Source of the DNA: Hydractinia symbiolongicarpus
Taxonomy: Eukaryota > Cnidaria > Hydrozoa > Anthoathecata > Hydractiniidae
Assembly (NCBI RefSeq): GCF_029227915.1
Contig: NC_079882.1
Span: 18,242,501 to 18,306,500, forward strand
Direction: 5' to 3'
Length of the DNA stretch: 64,000 nucleotides
The translations under genes and the position numbers were made by a program. The notes below the pieces were generated by a model. That model was given only the letters and a program-made list of their open reading frames with translations. It was not told where the DNA came from and made no database searches. This document shows positions 33,851-44,873 of the stretch, piece by piece. Position 1 is the stretch's first letter, and the number at the start of each line of letters is the position of its first letter.

Positions 33851-34639
33851 CTACCTCAAACCTCATTTTAAAGTGAATAAAAGGGTAGGCCACGATGAGG
33901 GACATAAGCTACAAACTAAGGTATTTGGTATAGTAGCTGTGAAATAACTTCATGCTTGTGTTGAGATGAATTGAAATTTCATCTTTATTTCCATTGATTA
34001 GATAGATTAAAAATTAGTTGGGTATATTATAAATAGATTTAAAAAATGTGTCCGCTAAATAAAAACAAACTTGAAGAAGTCCATTTGGTGAATGAAATGG
34101 ACGGAAAATAGTGTGCTCTTTTACAAAATTTTCTTTGAGACGTTGACCGGAGTTTCGCTGGCGTAACCAAGTCTATCCGTGAAAAAGCGCCCGGCTTTTG
34201 TAGTGTCCGTTAATTAGAAAGAAGCTACAATCAGTAAAGAAAATGCGGTACTTTATTGTCAAAAATCTAAACGGTAAGTTTTTGCGGGGCCAATTTTTAA
34301 GGGACTTTATTTTCACGGATAAAATTCACCGGAATGAAAAAATTTCAAAAAATAATTTCAATATTTGAGTTCGTCATTGTGAGCAATGACCTTAAAAAGG
34401 TTGTTCAAAGGTTGTTCATGTAAGACCCCTTTTATGTAAGACCCGGCGGGCTGCAACTCTTTGGGGTCGCACTTTTCAAAGCTTTGGCAACTGCACGCGA
34501 TTCTTTTGTTCGGCGGTATAATAAATAGTTTCGATTTGATACTTTTAAAATATAAATGGCAGTGTCCGCAAACACGGCTTGTGATTTTGTCCTTGTTACT
34601 TCATCTAATGCATCAATTTTGCGTTTCCGTTCATTTTAG

Positions 34640-35290
34640 TACTTTTTTGGCGTTGTCGGTTTAACTTTAGTTCTCCCAGCTTCTTCTTCAAGCTGTCAAG
34701 GTTTCCTTTACGTGTTTTTGTTCCACTTTAAGCATTTTTGGTCAACTGATTGAGTTCTCTCTTCTGATACAATACAACCAACATCTCATTTTCTATGTTA
34801 ATTTGATTGTTCAGCTTTTTTTGTTTTGTTCGGACGGAGTTTTTTCTGCCAACCTATAATTCTCTCCCTCATCAATTGTGAAAGTTTCCTTAACGGGAGA
34901 AGAGGTGGGAGCCGGAACCGGAGTTTTTGATAAATCCGCTGCACCTAAAAAAGCAAAGAAAAGAGGTCCAAATAATATTATTATTCTTATGAAAGATTGT
35001 TAATTTAATTCATTGTGAATACAAATGAAATTCGCTTACTTTTCTTTGAAGAGTGTTTCCAAGGCGATAGAATAGTGCCTTTTATAGGCTAAGCAGCATT
35101 TCTTTCATGCCTCCATGTTTTAATTAGAGCAATGACTTGAGATATCAGCTCAGGGAAAGATTCCTTTCTCATGTTTTGCCACACACTTTACAATAACAAC
35201 GTGTTTGTTTTGACAAGCAAATCTGCCTTTATACGCTATGGAAAATGAAGGCAAATGAAGTCGCCATTTTTACTCCCGAATAAACAGTGT
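34640..35290 (-). pseudogene. Degraded gene with a coiled-coil tail, probably from a transposon
   Basis: The minus strand gives VWQNMRKESFPELISQVIAL, IKTWRHERNAA, a stop, then (after ctttgctttttta|g at about 34950) AADLSKTPVPAPTSSPVKET. With a frame change it continues KKLNNQINIENEMLVVLYQK and SLKKKLGELK. A W/helix block followed by a basic coiled coil resembles Myb/SANT-like accessory proteins of Harbinger-type transposons, but this is a guess. At least two stops and one frameshift. Confidence 0.35.
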
Positions 35291-35870
35291 TCAAAGCCAA
35301 AACTATACTGAAATGCATGTTTACAAACGTTCGAATTCTAAACTAAAACACTAATTATTACTATTCCCTATCGACCCCTTATTTACCGTCACGCTACGTC
35401 ATGAAAAAACGGGAAGATCTATCTACCCGCTAGGATGAAGTAATTATTAAATGGCCCAAAACAGTATCTTAATGTCCACGATATTGGAATTTTTCTTAAG
35501 TTCGTTTTTCTTTTCCTTTTTGGCGCTTCCATTTCGCAGCTGCACATGATACAACAAATAATAAATTTTTTATAAATAGTTGATTTGCGAATTTTACAAG
35601 TTTCTCCACATGAGAACCTTGTAAAATTTGTTTGTTTTCCTGTTTATTTGTTTCATTTTACGGTTAAAAATAATCTAAGATCAGTTAATTGCACTACTGT
35701 AGGCTGTCAAATAACCTCGACCCCAGAGCCTGTTGTCTTCTTTTATATCTGGAAAGCTAGATAAACCATCCCAATAATAATCTTCAGTGAGAAGTTACGC
35801 ACGATGATAACGATAATTTTGTGAGCTCAGATTAACCAATAAAACATTACATTGTCTTTGTCAGGAAACT
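35291..35870. other. Intergenic, nothing recognised
   Basis: AT-rich sequence with no coding, RNA or clear repeat signal. Confidence 0.5.
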
Positions 35871-37161
35871 TAGACCACGTTTATACGCATACAGGACAAA
35901 ATCTCTTCCCGGGATGGAACTCGTCCCGGCGTGAAACGAAAAGTGTTTACACGTGAGCCTCAACGAGGGATGAAATCAGCATATTTTTATCTCGGGATGA
36001 GTAATCACATCCCGGGATGAAACATTAATTTTGCTAACTTTGCGTATGATAATTTGAAGTGATATTTTTTAATTTGTGAGTAGAAAGGTCAAACGAGAAA
36101 CCTAGAACGATGGCGCCTGAGAGAAGTAGTGTAATATCACAAATATATCAACAATTTTAACTATAACATCCCTTCTGTTACAGTTGCATATAGTATTATT
36201 AATACAACTAGCAGAGTAATATAGAAACAATGTAATTCTTCTGAGGGAAGCTGTTTGGTAGAAACAAAGCATTGACTAGATGTCGATGAGCAAGATTGAG
36301 GTTGGTGGCTCGCCGTTGGCCGTGTAATCCTCACTATTTTCAATCGGCAAAGTTTCCTTCACTTCATTTTCCTTTGCGTCGCTATCAATCAGTACACTTT
36401 TTATTTTTTTTTAACATTTCCTATAAAAAATCAATAATTACCAATTTAAACAGACACCATCATTTTAGCATACAGCAGGCATAACATTAAAATGGCGTGC
36501 ATTTTTAAAACACTTTCTCGTACAAACACATGAGAACCATAATTAATGCTGGAATAATATTTGAACTCGTATAAATTTAGGATGGAATTTCGTTATTTCA
36601 TATATAAATTAACGAAGAAAGTTACAACCAACCTCTTCATAATTTTTTCCAAATGCTTTCTTTACGTCTTTGCGTCGATTGTCACAAAAAGAATGATCGG
36701 ATTCATTTTATAGTTCTTATATTTAAAATGATGTTCAAAAAGTGTGAAAAGTGTACATTCAGCATTCTCATCCCGGAATGAAAAGAATTATTGTGTTTAC
36801 ACTTGTTTTTTTTCTTAATCTCATCCCGAGACACGATTTTACCCTGTCTTTAGGATAGGGATGAAATTTAACGTGATGATCTCATCCCGGGATAAAATTT
36901 TATTCCGCTTTAAACATGTGAACATTGTGAAAAGAATTATTGTGTTTACACTTGTTTTTTTTTCTTAATCTCATCCCGAGACACGATTTTACCCTGTCTT
37001 TAGGATAGGGATGAAATTTAACGTGATGATCTCATCCCGGGATAAAATTTTATTCCGCTTTAAACATGTAAACATTGTGAGGACTTTTAGTAGACACAGA
37101 GATGAACTCATCCGCGTACGAAACTCATCCTGGGATGAAATTTAACGTGTGAGCGGCCTCT
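35871..37161. mobile_element. MITE-like element with CCCGGGATGA subterminal repeats
   Basis: The ends agaccacgtttatacg and cgtgtgagcggcctct are imperfect inverted repeats. The flanks caggaaac and caggaaag form an 8-bp duplication with one mismatch, pointing to a hAT-like non-autonomous element. Inside are many copies of tcccgggatga and its inverse near both ends. The centre has short open frames only. Confidence 0.6.
36781..37079 (+). repeat. Tandem duplication, 149-bp unit, two copies
   Basis: 36781-36929 and 36930-37079 are nearly identical by eye (a T-run length and an acatgtgaac/acatgtaaac difference). The unit includes ctcatcccgggataaaattt. Confidence 0.85.
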
Positions 37162-37169
37162 CAGGAAAG

Positions 37170-38939
37170 TCATAATTGAACACTTAAATGTGATGTAGGT
37201 CCAGGGATGAAGCAACATTGCGGCTTAAAGTAGTGATTGCCTTCTCGTGTCCAGTGCTATTCTTTCAAAGACCACGAGGCCTAGAGGAGAGAATAACGCA
37301 AAATAATTGATACGATGACAAGAATTTACGATGATGAGAAACTACACGGAATACACACTTTTTTATAAAGACACGAGCCTCAGATGTTTTCAAATTAACC
37401 AAAATAAAAAAAGCCTCAATCTTTAAATATTGCTTCTAAAACTGAAACAACCCAAGTCTAAATTTTGCCATGAAATGAGGACATTCCAAGATACGAATTC
37501 CTTTACAATGATTTTTAAAACGAAATTCCTCTTGAAATGTAATCCAGGAATAAGAATATATAGAATTATTGCACAAAAATAGTACTCATTTTGTATCTCT
37601 TACGTACCGCGTTGTTGTTATTATTAAACATCTACTGTTGATATTGGTGGATCTAAAAAAATAGTTATAATTTCTTCTCCGATTTTTTAATTCGAGAAAG
37701 TAAAAAAGATGAAAGTGTTTTTCTTTCGCACCTATTAGGCATATCTTCCGTCTGCGTAGTCGTAACTTGCATTACATTAGCAATTCCGCCATTTTAAAGG
37801 CAACGTTTTCAAAAAAGCGTGGACATGTGATGAGAAAATTTATATTTTAATAAAATGTTTTGACTTCTTTCGGAGATACGAGGTCAAACACAAACTAACA
37901 CATGATGAATTTATTATTCACACTAGATGGAAGGTCCTCTATACGCTCAGGGGACACATTTGCAGTTGCCTTATTTTGATTTCCTTTTCCGCGAAAGTTT
38001 CTTACATAACACATTCAATATTCTAATGCAAAAATGTATTTTATTAATACACAACGTTTGTCTGTTTTCTTTCTTCCAAGTTATGACTGAAAATACCGAA
38101 CTAGACCAAAATTCGGACTTACAAAAGAGAAGGTTTTCTCAAAATTGCTGAAATTCGAAAGAAAGTACAAAGGTAAAAAAAATGTTTATCTGTCTGTGAC
38201 AACCAAAGTGAAAATGTTCTTTTTCCTTTGAAGTTTCCAAAAAATACATGTCTCAAATTTTAATCGACAAAGAAAACGTTGCCACGTGAATAACAGTAAG
38301 TCAAAGATAAATTTTAGAACTCCACTAGTTTTCCAGAAAATGTTCACAAATTTGTTTCACTAATCAATGCGCGTTACTTGCAACAACAGCAATCCCCGTC
38401 AAGAAGAAGCAAATTGGCCGTTACAGGCGAGCAAACCACGAAGCAGACTAGCTCTATTTATAAGGAAAATGCAAATTTAAACTTATTGTAAACTTTTATT
38501 TATTCATAAGTAAAGCTATATAATAATAGTTGCATTCTGTTTGTGTCACATAAAAGGGTCATAAAACAGCAATCTCATGATAGGTAAAAATCTGAGCACA
38601 GGCTCAGACCGGCGCACCCGTGGGTTCTTCCACAGGCTAACGAATAGTTCTATTTATATTAAACATAACCTTCCGATTCAACAGATAATTTTCCAAAGTA
38701 AAACTTGGCACTAACTGGATAGCTACTTAATCAAATAATTCGAAACTTTAAAGTTGGACGATTAACTCTTTGCTTATTGTAAGTATATTTCATATGCATA
38801 GATATGTTACATTGATAATGCGTTGCATTAATATTTTAAGTGTCATTGATAATTAAATATAGCTATAGTTTCCAATAAAAGTTATAACTTGTGGTGAACT
38901 GCACGCGTTTTCAATTTAGTCGTAACAATGACAGTTGTA
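37170..38939. other. Intergenic, nothing firm
   Basis: A possible acceptor (tttcttccaag at about 38082) precedes a short open stretch with MTENTELDQNSDLQKR, which stops soon after. No second exon supports a gene. The rest is AT-rich and unannotated. Confidence 0.4.
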
Positions 38940-41900
38940 AGTATTAGATTATACCGCAACATGCAATTTTTGTCTGATTGTCCACCAAATGCTGCATTTT
39001 TTAGCCTATAATATTTGATATTGTGCAATAAAAGCGCATTATTTCACTTATTGACCACCAAATGCTCAATTTTTGTATATATAGATGTTTTAAATATCAA
39101 AAAATCCCGTCAAAATACACTATTTCACTTAGTGTCCACCAAATGCTGCATTTTTGTTGATATAAATTTTAAGTTATTAGATAGTACGGCAAAATGTAAT
39201 TTTCCTCTGATTGTCTACCAATGCTCCATTTTTCAGCCTAGAATATTTGATATTGTGCAATAAAAGCGCATTATTTCACTTATTGCCCACCAAATGCTCA
39301 ATTTTTGTATATATAGATGTTTTAAGTATCAAAAAATCCCGTCAAAATACACTATTTCACTGAGTGTCCACTAAATGCTGCATTTTTGTTGATATAAATT
39401 TGAAGTTATTAGATAGTACTGCAAAATGTAATTTTCCTCTGATTGTCTAACAAATGCTCCATTTTTCAGCCTATAATATTTGATATTGTGCAATAAAAGC
39501 GCATTATTTCACTTATTGCCCACCAAATGCTCAATTTTTGTATATATAGATGTTTTAAATATCAAAAAATCCCGTCAAAATACACTATTTCACTTAGTGT
39601 TCACCAAATGCTGCATTTTTGTTTACATAAATTTTGAAGTATTAGATTATACCGCAACATGCAATTTTCGTCTGAATATCCACCAAATAATGCATTTTTG
39701 TGCCTAGTTTTCAAATTTGTGTTATAACGCCGCAATTGTCCACCAAATGCTGCATTTTTGTTCATATTAATTTTAAGTTATTAGATAGTATGGCAAAATG
39801 TAATTTTTCTCAGATTGTCTACCAAATGCTTCAATTTTGTGCCTATAATTTTTGATTCTGTAACAAAACCACATTTTTTCACTTAGTGTCCACCAAATGC
39901 TGCATTTTTGTTTATATAAATTTTGGAGTATTAGATTATACCGCAACATGCAATTTTTGTCTGATTGTCGACCAAATGCTGTATTTTTGTGCCTATAATT
40001 TTTGATTCTGTGTAATGAAACCACATTTTTTCACTTAGTGTCCACTAAATGCTGCATTTTTGTTCACATAAATTTTGGAGTATTAGATTATACCGCAACA
40101 TGCAATTTTTGTCTGATTGTCAACCAAATGCTGCATTTCTGTGCCTATAATTTTTAAAATTGTCTTATAACGCCACAATTTATTATCCATTGTCCACCAA
40201 ATGCTGCATTTTTGTTTATATATAATTTTGAAGTATTAGATTATACCGCAACATGCAATTTTTTTCTGATTGTCCACCAAATGTTGCATTTTTGTGCCTA
40301 TAATTTTTAAAATTGCCTTATAACGCCACAATCTATCATCCATTGTCCACCAAATGCTGCATTTTTGTTCATATTAATTTTATGTTATTAGATAGTACAG
40401 CAAAATGTAGTTTTCCTCGGATTGTCTAACAAATGCCTTAATTTTGTGCCTATAATTTTTGATTCTATGTAATGAAACCACATTTTTTCACTTAGTGTCC
40501 ACCAAATGCTGCATTCTTGTTTATATAAATTTTGAAATGTTAGATTATACCGCAACATGCAACTTTTTTCTGATTGTCCACCAAATGCTGCATTTTTATG
40601 CCTATAATTTTTAAAATTGTCTTATAACGCCACAATCTATTATCCATTGTCCACCAAATGCTGCATTTTTGTTTATATATAATTTTGAAGTATTAGATTA
40701 TACCGCAACATGCAATTTTTTTCTGATTGTCCACCAAATGCTGCATTTTTGTGCCTATAATTTTTGATTCTATGTAATGAAACCACATTTTTTCACTTAG
40801 TGTCCACTAAATGCTGCATTTTTGTTCACATAAATTTTGGAGTATTAGATTATACCGCAACATGCAATTTTTGTCTGATTGTCAACCAAATGCTGCATTT
40901 CTGTGCCTATAATTTTTAAAATTGTCTTATAACGCCACAATCTATTATCCATTGTCCACCAAATGCTGCATTTTTGTTTATATATAATTTTGAAGTATTA
41001 GATTATACCGCAACATGCAATTTTTTTCTGATTGTCCACCAAATGTTGCATTTTTGTGCCTATAATTTTTAAAATTGCCTTATAACGCCACAATCTATCA
41101 TCCATTGTCCACCAAATGCTGCATTTTTGTTCATATTAATTTTATGTTATTAGATAGTACGGTAAAATGTAGTTTTCCTCAGATTGTCTAACAAATGCTT
41201 TAATTTTGTGCCTATAATTTTTGATTCTATGTAATGAAACCACATTTTTTCACTTAGTGTCCACCAAATGCTGCATTTTTGTTTATATAAATTTTGAAAT
41301 GTTAGATTATACCGCAACATGCAACTTTTTTCTGATTGTCCACCAAATGCTGCATTTTTATGCCTATAATTTTTAAAATTGTCTTATAACGCCACAATCT
41401 ATTATCCATTGTCCACCAAATGCTGCATTTTTGTTTATATATAATTTTGAAGTATTAGATTATACCGTAACATGCAATTTTTTTCTGATTGTCCACTAAA
41501 TGTTGCATTTTTGTGCCTATAATTTTTAAAATTGCCTTATAACGCCACAATCTATCATCCATTGTCCACCAAATGCTGCATTTTTGTTCATATTAATTTT
41601 ATGTTATTAGATAGTACGGCAAAATGTAGTTTTCCTCAGATTGTCTAACAAATGCTTTAATTTTGTGCCTATAATTTTTGATTCTATGTAATGAAACCAC
41701 ATTTTTTCACTTAGTGTCCACCAAATGCTGCATTTTTGTTTATATAAATTTTGAAATGTTAGATTATACCGCAACATGCAACTTCTTTCTGATTGTCCAC
41801 CAAATGCTGCATTTTTATGCCTATAATTTTTAAAATTGTCTTATAACGCCGCAATGTATCATCCATTGTCCACCAAATGCTTCATTTTTGTTGATATAAA

Positions 41901-42358
41901 TTTTAAGTCATTAAGTTGTACGGAAAATGTAATTTTTCTCTGATTGTCTACCAAATGCTCCATTTTTGAGCCTATAATATTTGATATTGTGCAATAAAAG
42001 CACATTATTTCACTTATTGACCACCAAATGCTCAATTTTTGTATATATAGATGTTTTAAATATGAAAAAATCCCGTCCAAATACATTATTTCACTTAGTG
42101 TCCACCAAATGCTGCATTTTTGTTTACATATATTTTGGAGTATTAGATTATACCGCAACATGCAATTTTTTTCTGATTGTCCACCAAATGCAGCATTTTT
42201 ATGCCTATAATTTTTAAAATTGTCTTATAACGCCACAATCTATCATCCATTGTCCACCAAATGCTGCATTTTTGTTGATATAAATTTTAAGTTATTAGAT
42301 AGTACGGCAAAATGTAATTTTCCTCTGATTGTCTACCAAGGCTCCATTTTGGAGCCTA
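38940..42358 (+). repeat. Satellite array of about 45 monomers (70-84 bp) with higher-order structure
   Basis: Each monomer carries TGTCCACCAAATGCTGCA or a variant (TGTCTACCAAATGC, TGTCTAACAAATGC, TGTCCACTAAATGC), then tttttgt and an AT-rich spacer of a few types (gtgcctataattttt; tatataaattttgaagtatta; gattataccgcaacatgc; cttataacgccac). At the left a three-monomer unit of 231 bp repeats. From about 40.2 kb larger units of about 305 and 459 bp alternate, for example 40231/40992 and 40687/41450, both about 762 bp apart. Short open frames within it in both directions repeat TKCCIF-like peptides and are by-products of the repeat. Confidence 0.92.
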
Positions 42359-42474
42359 TACTTTCTGACACATCTGACAAATTAACCATACTTATAATTT
42401 TTGACTTTGTGTAAAAATTATGGTTTTATTACACAATGTCAGAAGATTTAACCAGGAAATGTGCAAAATAAAAA

Positions 42475-42807
42475 CACGTAGAGCTAAAGGACTACAAACC
42501 ACTACCATAAGCAGCACAAACTGAAAATACTTCCTATTTTACGACACTAGGCATTAGTCCAATTAGTGAAAAGAGTGGTGTTCTCAGCAAGAAAACAGCT
42601 TACTATAATAAATCACAACTGGGAAGAGATCCCAATGCTCACTCCAATGTGTTGCCTACGAACAGCAATAACATTATGGCTTCCTTCGAAATGTCTTCTC
42701 CATCTAAGGTACATGAACTCCTGCACAGAGTTAATGCATAAAAAGTTAAAGAAGACTATTTTTCTTGGTTCGCTGGGGCATTATCCTTCACTAACATCAA
42801 CAAGTAA
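42475..42807 (+). pseudogene. Coding-like stretch with two TAA stops, unrecognised
   Basis: One plus-strand frame reads ELKDYKPLP, stop, AAQTENTSYFTTLGISPISE, then KSGVLSKKTAYYNKSQLGRD and MASFEMSSPSKVHELLHRVN, stop, KVKEDYFSWFAGALSFTNIN. Composition is coding-like across both stops, suggesting a decayed exon or transposon gene. No family was recognised. Confidence 0.35.
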
Positions 42808-43112
42808 AACCAATTTGAAATAGAGTGTTCGTTGCCCATTACAATTTCTCATCATTATAGTTTGTTCAATTGTCGTAAGAAAAGATAACATGTACATCTT
42901 CCAATCTCCGATACCAACACAACAACATCAACCTTGAAGGAGCGTTTATAGTTCCGAATATTTTTTCCTTGTTCTAAAATTTGTAAATAGCCGTTTCGCC
43001 GTGGAAAACAATAAATGCTGTATGGATGGCTTTTTGAAAATGTGGAAATTCGACAATAACACGCACTTATTAATCGTCTTTGTGCGCGTTTAAATTTATT
43101 TGTTAAGGCAAT
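42808..43112. other. Intergenic, nothing recognised
   Basis: No coding or repeat signal stands out. Confidence 0.5.
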
Positions 43113-43234
43113 GGTGAGAAGTTCCAGATTGGCAGATATTTTTTACCTAGGCAACCGATACTTTATTGGGAACACAAATTTGGAGTTCAGTCTAGGTGAA
43201 AATATCTGGCAATCTGGAACTTCTCACCATTGCT
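43113..43234. mobile_element. Foldback MITE, 122 bp with 44-bp arms
   Basis: The left arm starts gcaatggtgagaagttccag. The right arm is its inverse, ctggaacttctcaccattgc. Only a few mismatches occur over about 44 bp, with a loop of roughly 35 bp. It could form a strong hairpin if transcribed. Confidence 0.8.
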
Positions 43235-44403
43235 CGCTTAGTGTCTTGTTTTTTTTCCATTATGATGTTCTATATTTCTGTCCATAATATTTAGTTTGAA
43301 AAGAGAGAAAACTGTCATTTAGTTAACATTTGTCAAGATCCAGTTTAAGACCGTGCTGAAATATTAATTGTATATTACAAAAATTAGAAAGCAATTCAAC
43401 GCGACAGCAAGATCTCTGTCATTTGTTACTTGTCGCTTGAAGATTTAGTACGTGGTTTAGTCTAATCCAGTTTTGACCGACAGACGGACAATGACAATTA
43501 TTATAGAAACTAAACCAGTGAATCGGCTGTATATGCCAGATTGAGCGCTTTTATTAAAATAACTCCAATGATATAAGCAATAGACTTTGGCTACGCCTTT
43601 AAACTAAAGCAGTGACAAAACAGTTTTATTAAGTTTAATTTTTAAAAATTAATAGACACTGACCGTATTTTTATATTTATTCTCTTTGTTATATCCCAGT
43701 TTTTTTAAAAGTATTTAACAGTAAAATGGATAAAATATTTGAGATCCTCACCAAAATTATAATAAAGTGTGAAATTTTCAAGACAATAATGCATATAAAT
43801 AATCTGTTATAGCAGTTTGTTTGATAATTTTGAAGTTACGCTCGTAAGTGTTTAAAAGTTATGCTCGTAAGCGGTTTGACTGTGACAATAACGTCGCCAA
43901 AGCAGGAAATTTTGAATATCAAACAAGTTACTGCATTTTAATTTACCTATACTGAGTTGTAGTTAAGAAAAATATTGGTAAATTAAAGTTTTAAAAACAT
44001 GAAATTAGGAATTATTTATCGTATATATACAACCTTGTTTTTAATAAAAGCACAGGCTACGCAGCTAGTGTTGTTACTCCGTTTAGATTTATTTCGTGGA
44101 AAAGTTTGAATGTTTAAAGCCATGGCCTATTTAAATAAAAATATAGACTAGCTACGTTATAAAATTAACTGTAGAATCTGCATTCAACAAGTTTGGTTAA
44201 TAAATAGTGAATGTATTTTAGTAGAGTTTACCATAGATAGCGCGTCATTTAAAAATAATCAAAAGAGAAACAATGAAATTGGTTAGAACAACATAGTACA
44301 GTTGGCTTAGTTAGTTGAATATTTTCTGCTTCCGCATGATCAACGTTTTAAACCAAAATCTTATATTTGATTTGATTTGCTTAAGATTTATACATGATTT
44401 AAA
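43235..44403. other. Intergenic, nothing recognised
   Basis: AT-rich, no exon or repeat supported. The copia element inserted at its right edge. Confidence 0.5.
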
Positions 44404-44408
44404 AAACC

Positions 44409-44686
44409 TGTTGAAAATAGGCACTCTTGCCGCAAGAACATTCTAGAACCTTGTGTACTATCTAGAAATATAAGGGACATTGGAGAATATTCCAGAAATA
44501 AGATAACTATACTAGAAACTACTAATAGTAAATATAGAACATCTGGAATATACTAGAACATTCTAAAGTATCTTATCTTTAATATATAAATAGGAGAACG
44601 TCTTGTAAATTTTAGAGTCATAGAGTCATAAAGTTATTGGAGCAGTCGAAGCAACTCTGCAAATATATAAAGTTTACATTTCAACA
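44409..44686 (+). repeat. 5' LTR
   Basis: Starts TGTTGA and ends TCAACA, a 6-bp inverted terminus with the standard TG...CA. A TATA-like taatatataaatagg at about 44580 is a plausible promoter. Confidence 0.95.
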
Positions 44687-44700
44687 GGTTATGGGCCCAG
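44687..44700 (+). promoter_or_regulatory. Primer-binding site for the inner part of initiator tRNA-Met
   Basis: GGTTATGGGCCCAG directly follows the LTR. It is complementary to the anticodon-stem region of eukaryotic initiator tRNA-Met (CUGGGCCCAUAACC), not to its 3' end. Copia-type elements such as Drosophila copia are known to prime from such a half-tRNA. Confidence 0.8.
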
Positions 44701-44873
44701 TCTATGCCCAAGAAGATTGAATATTTACAGAAATAATATTCAAGAAGAAGAAGCCATCTTGTGTGTCCGACGAGTTTGTTTTGATTTTGGTTTGGATTGG
44801 TGTAAAGTTCGCACGAAAAATCGTATTGTGGAAACCTGAAACGGATTATCCGGATTAGTTGAATACGGAACAA

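Noticed and set aside
38083-38150. First exon MTENTELDQNSDLQKR
   Set aside because: It stops soon after, and no donor or second exon could be supported.
39015-42217. Several open frames with repeated TKCCIF-like peptides in both directions
   Set aside because: They follow the satellite monomer in every frame. The monomer explains them, and no conserved protein is implied.
42338-42368. Hairpin ggctcc-atttt-ggagcc followed by CTGA, like a Helitron 3' end
   Set aside because: Neighbouring satellite monomers carry near versions of the same words (gctccatttttgagcc), so the hairpin is monomer variation. No TC start or Rep/helicase gene was seen.
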